Translations under genes and position numbers: made by a program
Source: Nonomuraea guangzhouensis
Lineage (GTDB): Bacteria > Actinomycetota > Actinomycetes > Streptosporangiales > Streptosporangiaceae
Length of the DNA: 64,000 nucleotides
Reading direction: 5' to 3'
Assembly (NCBI RefSeq): GCF_019396345.1
Contig: NZ_JAHKRM010000008.1
Coordinates: forward strand, 186,001-250,000
The notes under the pieces: generated by a model
Databases searched by the model: none
Seen by the model: only the letters and a program-made list of their open reading frames with translations
What the model was told of the DNA's origin: nothing
Part shown: positions 54,226 to 63,301 of the stretch, piece by piece
Position numbering within the stretch: the first letter of the stretch is position 1
Layout of the letters: the number at the start of each line of letters is the position of its first letter

Positions 54226-55434
54226 TCAAAGATGGGGCGGAGGGACCGGATCGGTCCGTGGGATGGTGAGCGGCTGCGTGATCCGCATCAGCCGGTACAT
54301 CAGGCGTCGCATGTTCCGGTCGAAGCGGCCGGGGGCCGAAGTGAGCCGCGCCACGACCGCGGCATGCAGCCCCGGACGATGGCAGGCGGCGGCCGCGCGC
54401 AACTGCGCGGTCAGTGGCCGATCGGGCCGTAGCCGGGGCGCGGCCGAAGCCAGCAGCCCCCCGGCGGACTCCGGGTCCACATCGTCTCCCGAACCGCCCA
54501 CCAGCAGGACCGAGGCGCCGCAGACCGCGCCGTACACCGTGACCGAGCCGTGGTCCCCCACGACGTGATCGGCCGCGACGAGCGCCCCGCGCCAGTCCGC
54601 CTCGGGCGGTATCAGGGCGAGCCCGTCACGGAGGCAGTCGGCCAGCCAAGCTCGTACCTGCCAGATGCCGTGCCCGAACCAGACGTTCGGGTGGAAGAGC
54701 GCGGCCACACGGTAACGGTCGCGGGGCAGCTCGGCCAGCATCCGCCGGATCAGCTCCGCACGCTGCCCGAAGAGGGACCGCGTTCCCCAGGTCGAGGTCA
54801 CCACCACGAGTTCGCGATCGTCCTGGATGCCGAGGGCCTGGCGGTAGGCGCGTCGCTCGCCCGCGCTGGCGACCAGCCGGTCATGAGAGGCGTCGCCGAC
54901 GACCTCGGCGACCGCGACCGCCTCCGGACAGCTCCGCGCCAGCCGCCCGCGCTCCGCGTCGTGGGCGAGCACGATCGCCGACGGGACCACCATGCCGTCC
55001 CGGACCAACTCCTGGGCGCTGAGCCCGTACACGCCGCGGGCCGCGACGGCGCCGCCGCCCAGCCGGCGGCTGACCCGCTTGTTGTAGCCCGCGCCGTGCG
55101 GGATGACCACGAGCGGCGCGTGGATGTCCTCGATCCCCCCGTAGGCCGCGGAGACGGCGAGGTCGAAGCGCTCGCGGATGGCCAGTTGCCACGGCATCAC
55201 CACGCCGCCGATGCGTCCGAGCAACTCGCTCACCCCGTTGCCGAAGACGTCCGGGCCCATGGTGAACACCACCTGGACGCGCAGGTCGGCGGCGAGAAGA
55301 CGGACGACGTCCAGCAGACGCTGCCCGGCGGTGACCGTGTGAACGATCACGAGTACAGTCCGCAGGCCGCGGCGCGTCACCCAGCGCGCCGCATCTGGCC
55401 CTACTGGCACGCGGTACCCCTCTGAACAGGACAT
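54226..55434 (-). CDS. GT-B-fold/CDP-glycerol transferase-like protein
   Basis: About 402 residues from ATG 55434 (the frame is open to 55551). LRTVLVIVHTVTAGQRLLDV near the start, HAPLVVIPHGAGYNK in the middle and AADHVVGDHGSVTVYGAVCG in the C-terminal half resemble CDP-glycerol glycerophosphotransferase-type and similar GT-B proteins; actinobacterial relatives are sometimes mislabelled initiation factor 2. It may transfer a phosphosugar or glycerol-phosphate unit. It heads an operon with the PfkB kinase; the 229-bp spacer to the SARP gene holds promoters. Confidence 0.7.
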   Translation of the reverse strand: MSCSEGYRVPVGPDAARWVTRRGLRTVLVIVHTVTAGQRLLDVVRLLAADLRVQVVFTMGPDVFGNGVSELLGRIGGVVMPWQLAIRERFDLAVSAAYGGIEDIHAPLVVIPHGAGYNKRVSRRLGGGAVAARGVYGLSAQELVRDGMVVPSAIVLAHDAERGRLARSCPEAVAVAEVVGDASHDRLVASAGERRAYRQALGIQDDRELVVVTSTWGTRSLFGQRAELIRRMLAELPRDRYRVAALFHPNVWFGHGIWQVRAWLADCLRDGLALIPPEADWRGALVAADHVVGDHGSVTVYGAVCGASVLLVGGSGDDVDPESAGGLLASAAPRLRPDRPLTAQLRAAAACHRPGLHAAVVARLTSAPGRFDRNMRRLMYRLMRITQPLTIPRTDPVPPPHL

Positions 55435-55663
55435 CGGGCTTTCGAACCCCCCATTTTTCGTGTACGGCGCGGTTTCCTGTCGCCGTATTCGCCCCGGCCG
55501 TAATCCCCGTCTTAACGGCTCAATCCAAGAGTCGACCGCATTCCTGGACAAAACCTTGCAACAATCGTGAAGTTGAAGAGTCAGATCAAAGGTGCGTATG
55601 GACCATTAAGCGAATACGCGGGAAACTGGCGACACGTGAGCCTTTAGCGGTGAAAGGACACTC

Positions 55664-58600
55664 ATGGAGTTCCGAATACTCGGCTCCGTGGAGTTGTGGG
55701 CAGACGGGGAGGCATGTGAGCTCGGATCTGCCAAGGAGCGGTACGTGCTGGCGATCCTGCTCCTGTCGCCCGGGCAGCCCGTGTCCATAGAGACCATGAT
55801 CAACCGGGTCTGGGGCGACGCGCCGCCGGCAAAGGCGCGGGAGAGCGTCCACAGCTATATCGCCCGGCTGCGCGGCCGCCTGAATCGGCGCTTCGGCGAT
55901 ACCCGGGCGCGGCTGAGTTACCGTTCCGGGGCTTACGTTCTGGAGGTCGATCCCCAGCGGATAGACCTGCATCGTTTTCGGCAGCTTAACGTGCAGGCGC
56001 GGGCCATAGCGGACAGCGGGAACCCGGAAGACGCCCTCCGCCTGCTCCGCGAAGCGGAGAATCTGTGGCGGGGCGATCCGCTTTCCGGCCTACCCGGAGA
56101 ATGGGTGACGACGTTCAGGACGAGTTTGGAGAGCGAGCACCGCGCGGCGATCGGCACGCGCCTGGCGATGGAGCTCGACGCGGGTCGGCACGCCGAACTG
56201 GTCGGGGAGTTGTACGGGCTGGTCGATCAGTATCCGTATGACGAGTCGTTCGTCGAGCATCTGATGGTGGCTCTGTATCGCTGCGGGCGTCAGGGTGACG
56301 CGCTGGAGGCGTACCACCGAGCCAGCCACCGCCTCTTCGGCGACCTCGGAGCCGAACCCGGCCCCTCCCTTCGCGGTACGTACGACCGCATGCTCCGCGG
56401 CGATCCGGAACTGGCCGCACCGCCCGCCCGCCACCGCACCCTCGGCGGGCCGCTCGCCGACAACCTGCCCAGGGATGTCCAGGACTTCACCGGGCGGGAG
56501 ACGGAGCTGAACCAGTTGTACGCCGTGTTGGATCGTTCCCCCTCAGCGGTCGTGATCGAGGCCATCGACGGCATGGCCGGGATCGGCAAGACGGCGCTCG
56601 CCATCCACGCGGCGCACCGGCTGAAGGACCGGTATCCGGACGGCCGGTGGTACCTCCATCTCCGCGCGCACGATCCCCACCAGCCGCCACTGGACCCCGC
56701 CGAAGGTCTCGACGCCCTGCTGCGGCTTCTGGGAGAGGATCCCCGGCGGATTCCCGAGGCGCTGGAGCCGCGCGCGGCGCTGTGGCGGGCGTGGCTCGCC
56801 AACCGCCGGATACTGATCGTGCTGGACGACGCGGCCGGCGCCGACCAGGTGCGGCCGTTCCTTCCCGGGGCGCCCGGCTGCCTCGTGCTGGTCACGAGCA
56901 GGCGGCGGCTGGCCGGCCTCGAAGGGGCGCGACCGCTTCCGCTGGACGCTCTGGCGCCCCCCGAGGCGGCGCTGCTCTTCCGCCGGATCGTCGGCCAGGA
57001 CCGGCAGCTCGACGCCGGTGACGTCAACCGGCTCGTCCAGTTGTGCGGGTACCTTCCGCTCGCGGTCACGATCATGGCGAACAAGCTCCGTCACCGGCCG
57101 GCGCGCGGCGTCGGGGACCTGGTGGCGAAGCTGTCCCGATCCAGGGATCGGCTGGCCGAGATGCACGCGGGAGACAGGGACCTCGTCACCGCGTTCGAAC
57201 TGTCGTACCGGGACCTGTCTCCGGACCGGCGGCACGCGTTCCGCCGCCTCGGCCTGCACGTCGGCGCCGACCTCACCGCGGGCGCGGCCGCGGCGCTGAT
57301 CGGCTGTGACCTCGCGCGGGCCGAGCGCGTCCTGGAGGAGTTGATCGACCGGCACCTCGTGGAGGAGCCGGACTCCGGCCGGGTCAGATTTCACGATCTG
57401 CTCCGCGCGTATGCGGGGGAACGCGCTGCTGAGGAGGAGCCTGCGGAGGAACCGCGGCGAGCCGTACATCGGCTGCTCGACTTCTACCTCTACACCGCCG
57501 ACCAGGCCGACCGCATCCTCTACCCGCACAGGCGCAGAGCCGCCGTGGACGTGGCCCATCCGACCCCTGATCTATCGTCTGTGAGCGATCCGCGCTCCGC
57601 AGCCGAGTGGTTGCGCGCCGAGCGGGTCAATCTGGTGATGTGTGTACGCCACTCCGCCGACCACGGCTTCCCGGCACACGCGGTTCAGCTCTCGCAGGCC
57701 GTCGCGACGTACCTCGAACGTTCGGCGCACTGGGAGGACGCCGCCCGCATCCATGAGCTCGCTCGCCGGGGTTGTCAGGAGATGGGTGACCGCGAGGGGG
57801 AGGCCGGCGTGGAGCTCGAACTGAGCTTGGTACGCAGCCGCACAGGCCACTACGCCGAGGCCTTCGAGCACGCCGTCAACGGTCTCGGTGCCTTCCGAGC
57901 CCTCGATGACCGGCGCGGCGAGGCTGACGCCCTGGACCACCTCGCCCACGTGTGCTGGCTGTCCGGGCGCAACCGCGAGGCACTGGCGTACGCGGAGGAG
58001 GCGCTCGCGCTGTTCCGTGCCGTGGGGGACCGGTACGGGGAAGGGAACGCATTGCAGCATTCGGGGATCGCGCTTTCGTCCCTGGGGCGTACGGAGGAGG
58101 CGGTGGCCGTCTTCGAGAGCTCGCTGGAGATCGTGGAGGAGCTCGGGGATGCTGCCACCAAGGCGATGTTGTTGAACAATTTCGGGGAACTGCACCTCAA
58201 ACGTGGTGATTATCGGGAGGCGCTCAGGCTGTTCCGGGACGCGCTCGCCATGATGCGGGACGCGAGATGGCGGCAGAACGAGGGTGTGGCCTTGAACAAC
58301 GTGGCCAGCGTCATGGTCCTTGAGGGGCGCCGCGACGAGGCCCTGCACTTCTATCGTGAGGCCTTGTCAATTTACCGAGAGACCGGTGATCGCCGGAACG
58401 AAGCCGACGGGTTGAGCAGTATTGGGTCGATGTATCTGGACATGGGACTGACCGCTGAAGCGCTGATCCATTTCCAGAAAGCGCTTGCTATCTCGGGTGA
58501 TATCGGGGATCAGTATGAAACGGCGCGTGCGCTCCAGAGGATTGGTGACACCCAGCAGGCTGGTGGGCAGTTTGTCCTTGCTCGGGATACTTATGGGCGG

Positions 58601-58804
58601 GCGCTCTCTTTGGCTAGGGATGTGGCGGATCCCTCTCTGGTGGCTGGTTCCCTTCAGCGTCTCGGTGAGAGTCTCTTGCGGATTCATGGGAGGAGTGCGG
58701 CGGAAGAGGCGTGGAGGGAAGCTTTGGGGATATTTGAGCGGTTAGGTACGCCGGAGGCGGCGATCCTGCGAAATCGCCTGAATGACCACGATGCGGCAGG
58801 ATAG
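55664..58804 (+). CDS. AfsR/SARP-type regulator with NB-ARC and TPR domains
   Basis: 1046 residues, GAAAGGA before ATG 55664. Residues ~1-95 form the OmpR-like winged helix (FRILGSVELWADGEACELGS, VHSYIARLRGRL) and ~97-245 the BTAD domain (DLHRFRQLNVQAR). The NB-ARC ATPase has its P-loop GMAGIGKT at ~303-310 and Walker B RRILIVLDDA; a TPR array fills ~650-1040. Such proteins activate secondary-metabolite clusters. The nearest target is the AlaRS-like/PfkB/GT-B cluster divergent to it, which is inference. There are many GTG-rich late codons but no frameshift. Confidence 0.93.
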   Translation: MEFRILGSVELWADGEACELGSAKERYVLAILLLSPGQPVSIETMINRVWGDAPPAKARESVHSYIARLRGRLNRRFGDTRARLSYRSGAYVLEVDPQRIDLHRFRQLNVQARAIADSGNPEDALRLLREAENLWRGDPLSGLPGEWVTTFRTSLESEHRAAIGTRLAMELDAGRHAELVGELYGLVDQYPYDESFVEHLMVALYRCGRQGDALEAYHRASHRLFGDLGAEPGPSLRGTYDRMLRGDPELAAPPARHRTLGGPLADNLPRDVQDFTGRETELNQLYAVLDRSPSAVVIEAIDGMAGIGKTALAIHAAHRLKDRYPDGRWYLHLRAHDPHQPPLDPAEGLDALLRLLGEDPRRIPEALEPRAALWRAWLANRRILIVLDDAAGADQVRPFLPGAPGCLVLVTSRRRLAGLEGARPLPLDALAPPEAALLFRRIVGQDRQLDAGDVNRLVQLCGYLPLAVTIMANKLRHRPARGVGDLVAKLSRSRDRLAEMHAGDRDLVTAFELSYRDLSPDRRHAFRRLGLHVGADLTAGAAAALIGCDLARAERVLEELIDRHLVEEPDSGRVRFHDLLRAYAGERAAEEEPAEEPRRAVHRLLDFYLYTADQADRILYPHRRRAAVDVAHPTPDLSSVSDPRSAAEWLRAERVNLVMCVRHSADHGFPAHAVQLSQAVATYLERSAHWEDAARIHELARRGCQEMGDREGEAGVELELSLVRSRTGHYAEAFEHAVNGLGAFRALDDRRGEADALDHLAHVCWLSGRNREALAYAEEALALFRAVGDRYGEGNALQHSGIALSSLGRTEEAVAVFESSLEIVEELGDAATKAMLLNNFGELHLKRGDYREALRLFRDALAMMRDARWRQNEGVALNNVASVMVLEGRRDEALHFYREALSIYRETGDRRNEADGLSSIGSMYLDMGLTAEALIHFQKALAISGDIGDQYETARALQRIGDTQQAGGQFVLARDTYGRALSLARDVADPSLVAGSLQRLGESLLRIHGRSAAEEAWREALGIFERLGTPEAAILRNRLNDHDAAG

Positions 58805-58942
58805 AAAGCTGGCACCAGCCGGTCTTCTTGCCTCTTGGGGGCTATGCTTCACTTGCTGCCGTAAGAGCATGAAGTTACGAAAGGTAAGAAGAATGCACTA
58901 CATGTTTATGTGGTTGGTTGGGTTGTAGCAGCTGATGGGCCC

Positions 58943-61033
58943 TCAAGAGAGGTGGTCCAGGCGGCCCCTGAGCCGGAGATACGTCGCGGACTTGGCTTCG
59001 CCAAGCACTTCCAGCGCCATCTCATAGCAATGGCACGCCTCTTCCGGTCGGCCGGTACGCTGGGCCAGTTCGCCCAGGCCTTCCAGGGCCGCGGCCCGGC
59101 CGACCGAAGATCCCAGCCGATTCATCATCTCCAGCGCGGAGCGCAGTTCGCGATCCGCCTGCTCGTGATCGACTTGGGCATACCCGAGAAGGATCCCAAC
59201 GCGGGCCCGGTTATAGAGGTCGTCCACTCCGCGCAGCAGCCCTCGTGCCTGCTCAAGGTGAATCACCGCATCAGGTCCTCGTCCCTGGGTCACGAGGACC
59301 CCAGCAAGATCGATCAACCCAAGCGCCGCCTTCCGGTCGGCCCCCAACTCTCGGAAGATGCCGATCGAGGCCGTGAACCCGGCAATGGCCGCATCGCGGT
59401 CGCCCCGCCCCGCCGCGACCAGCCCGAGTCGCCGCAGCGACCCCGCCTCCCTCTCCCGCTCACCAAGTCGGCGCCAGATCTCCAGCGCCTCGTCGAACCG
59501 CGCGACGGCGTCGTCATACCGCCCCAGGTCGTTCAGGCTCAGCCCCAGGCGGTTCAGCATCTTCGCCTCGCCGTAGAGGTCCCCGGCCGCGCGCGCCGCC
59601 GCCAGTCCCGTCTCCTCCACCCCGACTCGCTCCACGTGATGGCCCATGTACAGGAACAACGGCCACATGGCATCGGCGAGCTGCCACGCCATCACCTCCC
59701 GGCCGCGCGCGTGCGCCAGGGTGACGGCGGCGCTCAGGTTCGTGCGTTCGGACTCCAGCCAGCCGAGCGCGTCCTGCGGGCCGCCGAAGTCCGTCGGCTC
59801 GGCGGGAGACGGCTCGGCATCGCGAGGCAGCCCGGTACGGTACGGCCGCAGCTGACGTTCCGCGCGCGCGGCCGTGGCGAGGTACCACGCGAGCAGCCGC
59901 CCCTCGGCGCCCTCACGCTGGTCTTCGGCTTCGACCAGTTGCGCTGCGTGCAAGCGAACCAGCGCGTGATGGAAGCGACAGCGGCCGTCAGAGATATCGG
60001 TCAGCAAGTTCGCGTCGGTCAACTCGCCGAGCAGCCGCCTGGCCTCCACCCGGGGGATGCCGGCGAGCGCGGCCGCCGCGTCCCCGCCGAACGTGCTCCC
60101 TGGTACGAGGGCGAGGAGCCGGTACAGCCGAGCAGTTTCAGGGCGGAGCGCCCGGTAGGAGAGGTCGAGCGCGGAGCGGAGTGCCACGTCGTCTCCGATC
60201 GTCAACGCCTGCTGCTCCTCGGCCAGCGCGGTGACCATGGCGCGGATCGGCCAGCTTGGCCTCCCGGCCAGTCGGGCCGCCGCGACGCTCAGGGCCAGCG
60301 GCAGTCGCATGCACAGTTCGACCAGCTCGGCCGCTGCCTCAAGTTGCCGATCCAGCCGGTCGCTCCCCAGCGCGTCGCGGAGAAGCGCGAGACTCGCCGC
60401 AGCGTCGAAGCGATCGATGTACACCCCACGCGCTCCCTGGACCACCAGACCTGCCAGCCGGTACCTGCTGGTCACCACGGTGATGCTCGCCGGTGAGGCT
60501 GGGAGCAGCGGCCGCACCTGAGCGGCTGTGAACGCGTCGTCGAGCACGACGAGAAGCCGCTGGTCATGGGTCACTGTCCGATACAGCGCCGCACGCTGGG
60601 CGGTATCACCCGGTATGAGCTCTGCCGGGATGCCGAGGGCATGCAGGAAGTCGCCCAGCACCTCCTGGGGGGAGGCCGGGGCGCCGTCCGAATGTCCACG
60701 TAGTTCGGCGTACAACTGCCCGTCCGGGTAGTGCGAGCGGATCATGTGCGCCCAGCTCAGGGCCAGCACGGACTTGCCCACGCCCACAGAACCCGTTATC
60801 AGCGCGGTGATCGGTGCATCTGTCGTGTCCTCCCGCAGGGCCTCCAACTCGGCGATGGCGGCTTCGCGGTCGACCAGGCGCGGGCGCGGGGGAAGTTGGC
60901 TCGGCGCGGGCAGGGAGGTCACTTCGTGGAAATGGACTCCGCCCAATATGTCACGGGCTTGGACAAGCGAACCATAAACTATCCCACCCGCCTCGTTGTA
61001 CACAATTTCTGACAGCTTTCTCTTGGCTATCAC
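58943..61033 (-). CDS. STAND NTPase (NB-ARC/TPR) with N-terminal RHIM-like motif
   Basis: About 696 residues from GTG 61033; ATG 61078 and TTG 61144 are alternative starts. Residues ~13-36 hold GGIVYGSLVQARDI then LGGVHFH. This is the RHIM-like pattern of bacterial amyloid signalling sequences (BASS) found at the N-terminus of actinobacterial NLR-like proteins and their effectors. The ATPase domain has the P-loop GSVGVGKS (~81-88) and Walker B RLLVVLDDA; the C-terminal half is TPR repeats. Such proteins may oligomerise on sensing a trigger and seed an effector with the same motif. No such effector is visible next to it. It is convergent with the SARP gene, 138 bp apart. Confidence 0.78.
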   Translation of the reverse strand: MIAKRKLSEIVYNEAGGIVYGSLVQARDILGGVHFHEVTSLPAPSQLPPRPRLVDREAAIAELEALREDTTDAPITALITGSVGVGKSVLALSWAHMIRSHYPDGQLYAELRGHSDGAPASPQEVLGDFLHALGIPAELIPGDTAQRAALYRTVTHDQRLLVVLDDAFTAAQVRPLLPASPASITVVTSRYRLAGLVVQGARGVYIDRFDAAASLALLRDALGSDRLDRQLEAAAELVELCMRLPLALSVAAARLAGRPSWPIRAMVTALAEEQQALTIGDDVALRSALDLSYRALRPETARLYRLLALVPGSTFGGDAAAALAGIPRVEARRLLGELTDANLLTDISDGRCRFHHALVRLHAAQLVEAEDQREGAEGRLLAWYLATAARAERQLRPYRTGLPRDAEPSPAEPTDFGGPQDALGWLESERTNLSAAVTLAHARGREVMAWQLADAMWPLFLYMGHHVERVGVEETGLAAARAAGDLYGEAKMLNRLGLSLNDLGRYDDAVARFDEALEIWRRLGEREREAGSLRRLGLVAAGRGDRDAAIAGFTASIGIFRELGADRKAALGLIDLAGVLVTQGRGPDAVIHLEQARGLLRGVDDLYNRARVGILLGYAQVDHEQADRELRSALEMMNRLGSSVGRAAALEGLGELAQRTGRPEEACHCYEMALEVLGEAKSATYLRLRGRLDHLS

Positions 61034-61457
61034 GCCGTTTCGACACCAATCCACGCCTCGGCCCGGCGTCCGCTCCATGCGGACGGAGCAGCCCGGAATA
61101 CGGACATCAGCTGCAACAATGACGGATGAAAAAACATGCTGCAATATACCGAGGGTTCATGTCGGGCATGACGCTCTGTATTCTGTCGCTGGCATGACTG
61201 TGAGATTGGCCTGCACCAGCCGGAACGCCCACAGGAGAACTACGCGACAGCGCGGTAAAACGGTCGCCAATCGGAGATTCGGTGTGCGGCCATTACCGGC
61301 CGGCCAAAGACATAGGCCTTCGCCAGAGCTGTGGGATGCCGTTACGCCGACCTGCGGCGTATCGCCGATCGCGAGGTCTCCCCGCCTGGCGTCAGCTCGC
61401 GCCTTTGCTGATGTTCGTGCTCGGCGACGAGACCTGTCTCCGCCAACGTCGCACGGC
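61034..61457. other. Gene-free interval upstream of the STAND gene
   Basis: 424 bp with several short frames but none with convincing codon use, a ribosome binding site or a known motif. It should contain the promoter of the STAND gene. Confidence 0.5.
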
Positions 61458-61720
61458 TTATGCCAGATGGTCGAATTCGCCGTCCTTGGCGCCGTCTAAC
61501 CATGCCTGCCACTCTGCGCTGGTGAAGATGAGCGTCTCGTCGTCCGGCCCGTTACTGCGGATGGGGGCGCTGGTAACTCGAAGTAGTCGCTCTTGGCCCC
61601 GGTGAGGAATGGCCTCCAGGTATCTGCACCTGCCTGAAATTCGGGACCGAAGGGGTTTTTCGAATCATGTAAGGCGACGCCTGCGCCACTTGGCTTCATT
61701 TGGACGCACTCGTCAGTCAT
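61458..61720 (-). pseudogene. DUF397 protein with a frameshift in a G/C run
   Basis: ATG 61720 opens TDECVQMKPSGAGVALHDSK, then GADTWRPFLTGAKSDYFELP. After the run of five Gs at 61563-61567 (plus strand) the DUF397 pattern continues in another frame: IRSNGPDDETLIFTSAEWQA, then WLDGAKDGEFDHLA and a TAA at 61458. One base must be removed to join them. DUF397 proteins normally stand beside an XRE regulator; none is seen here. From 61721 to 61961 there is no gene I can support. Confidence 0.75.
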
Positions 61721-61961
61721 CGCCTCGCCTTCGTCGCGTCCTTGATCAGAGACACCGAGTCATCGGGTGCCAGAGCCGTCCGGAAAGGCGGCGACCAGGA
61801 ACCGGTAGGTCCACGTGGCCAGCGGTTCTCCCTGGCCCGGTCGAGCACCAGGTCGATGGCCGCGCCTCGTCGTACACAGGACCGGAACCTGTTTGACTGA
61901 GAGTGGGCACAGCCTATGGCCGCGTTAACCCCCTTTGTGTAGGGAGAGATATCTTCCCTGG

Positions 61962-62867
61962 ATGATGTACACCTTTGAGTAACTCCGAGGCTTTGTCGCC
62001 GTAGCCGAGGAACTGCACTTTGGTCGGGCGGCCATGCGGCTTCGCATGACCCAGCCGCCGCTGAGTCGGCAGATCCGGAAACTCGAATCAGCCGTGGGTG
62101 TGCAACTGCTCGAACGTGACAACCGGCGCGTGGCGCTCACGCCGGCCGGTGAGGCCTTCCTCGGCGAGGCGCGGCGCATTCTGGCCATCGCCGAAGCCGC
62201 GTCCGATCTGGCGCAGCGCGTTCACTTCGGCACCTGCGGCTTGATTCGCCTCGGCTTCACGGCCACGGCCACGTTCAGTGTCCTTGGCCGTATGCTCAAC
62301 CGGCTCGAACACGAACTGCCGGACGTACAGATCGAACTGTTTGAGATGGTGACCCGCGAGCAGGTCGCAGCTCTCGCCGGCGAGGACCTCGACCTCGGCC
62401 TGGCACGCCCACCGTTCGACCCCGAGTTGTTCGATTCCCTCTTGGTGTATCGCGAGGCACTGTTGCTGGCGGTGCCCGCCGGGCACCGGCTGACCCGACT
62501 CGATCGGCCCGCGCACGCCGACGACCTCGGCACCGAGCCGTTGATCTTCCACGGGCAGCAGCGAGCTCGCTACTTCTACGACCTGGTGGTCAGCACTGTG
62601 CCGCTGGCCCAGGAACGAGTGGTGCACAGCGTGAGCCAGGTGCTCACCATGCTGTGGTTGGTGTCCGCCGGTCGTGGTATCGCCTTCGTTCCCGCTTCCG
62701 CCGCCCTGAACAACGTCCCGGGCGTGGAGTACGTACCCCTGACCACTCGCCATCCCGAACCTGTCGAACTGCACCTACTGTGGTCGCGGCACTCGCGTAA
62801 CCCAGCGCTCAGCCGGGTGCTGCACGCCCTGAGGAGCGGTTGCCCCGATGGTCCGCCCACGCGGTGA
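61962..62867 (+). pseudogene. LysR-family regulator with in-frame stop at codon 7
   Basis: ATG 61962 gives MMYTFE, then TAA at 61980-61982, then a normal LysR N-terminus LRGFVAVAEELHFGRAAMRL, then TQPPLSRQIRKLE and the full C-terminal ligand domain to 62867. The stop stands where family members have Gln (CAA or CAG to TAA). A restart at ATG 62034 would lose the first HTH helix, so DNA binding is doubtful. The intact regulator would be ~300 residues. It could have controlled the mannonate-dehydratase-like gene 434 bp downstream. Confidence 0.8.
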
Positions 62868-63301
62868 CCTTGGTGTTCACTGAGCGCCGCCGCCGATGAT
62901 GCCATCACGGTATCAAGTGATGCGGAAATGCTCTTGGACAAGCATCATCAATGCTCCTTAGCGTGACGGCGTGGCGCTGACCCCCCTTCCGAACCGGCCG
63001 GCCGATTGACCACCGGCCTGCTCGCGTTCCCCGTGACCCACCCACTTTGACGATCGACTCGTCGGCGACGAACCCCGAGGCGGAACTCGGCATGGCTGGG
63101 CCAGGTGTGGTTCGATTCGCGTCGCGCGGACCTGCGAGTGAGTGGACATCGTCAACGAGGTGTCGAAATGGTGCTCGGAGTGCGGTTCCTCTGGTGAGCC
63201 CGAACTCATGACAACGCGGCGTCCTTCCCCTCAGCCATCTCGTTGCATACCGGGGTTTCGGCATCACGCTTCGGTCCAACCCCCCAGAAGGGACACCGCA
63301 C
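62868..63301. other. Gene-free interval before the mannonate-dehydratase-like gene
   Basis: 434 bp. The only structure noted is an imperfect palindrome ATGCTCTTGGACAAGCAT at 62928-62945 with flanking TGATGC/GCATCA arms (62918-62923 and 62942-62947), a possible regulator site. The short frames look non-coding. Confidence 0.45.

Noticed and set aside
61197..61499. Plus-strand frame between the STAND and DUF397 genes
   Set aside because: Arg/Pro-rich composition, no ribosome binding site, and it overlaps the better supported DUF397 remnant.
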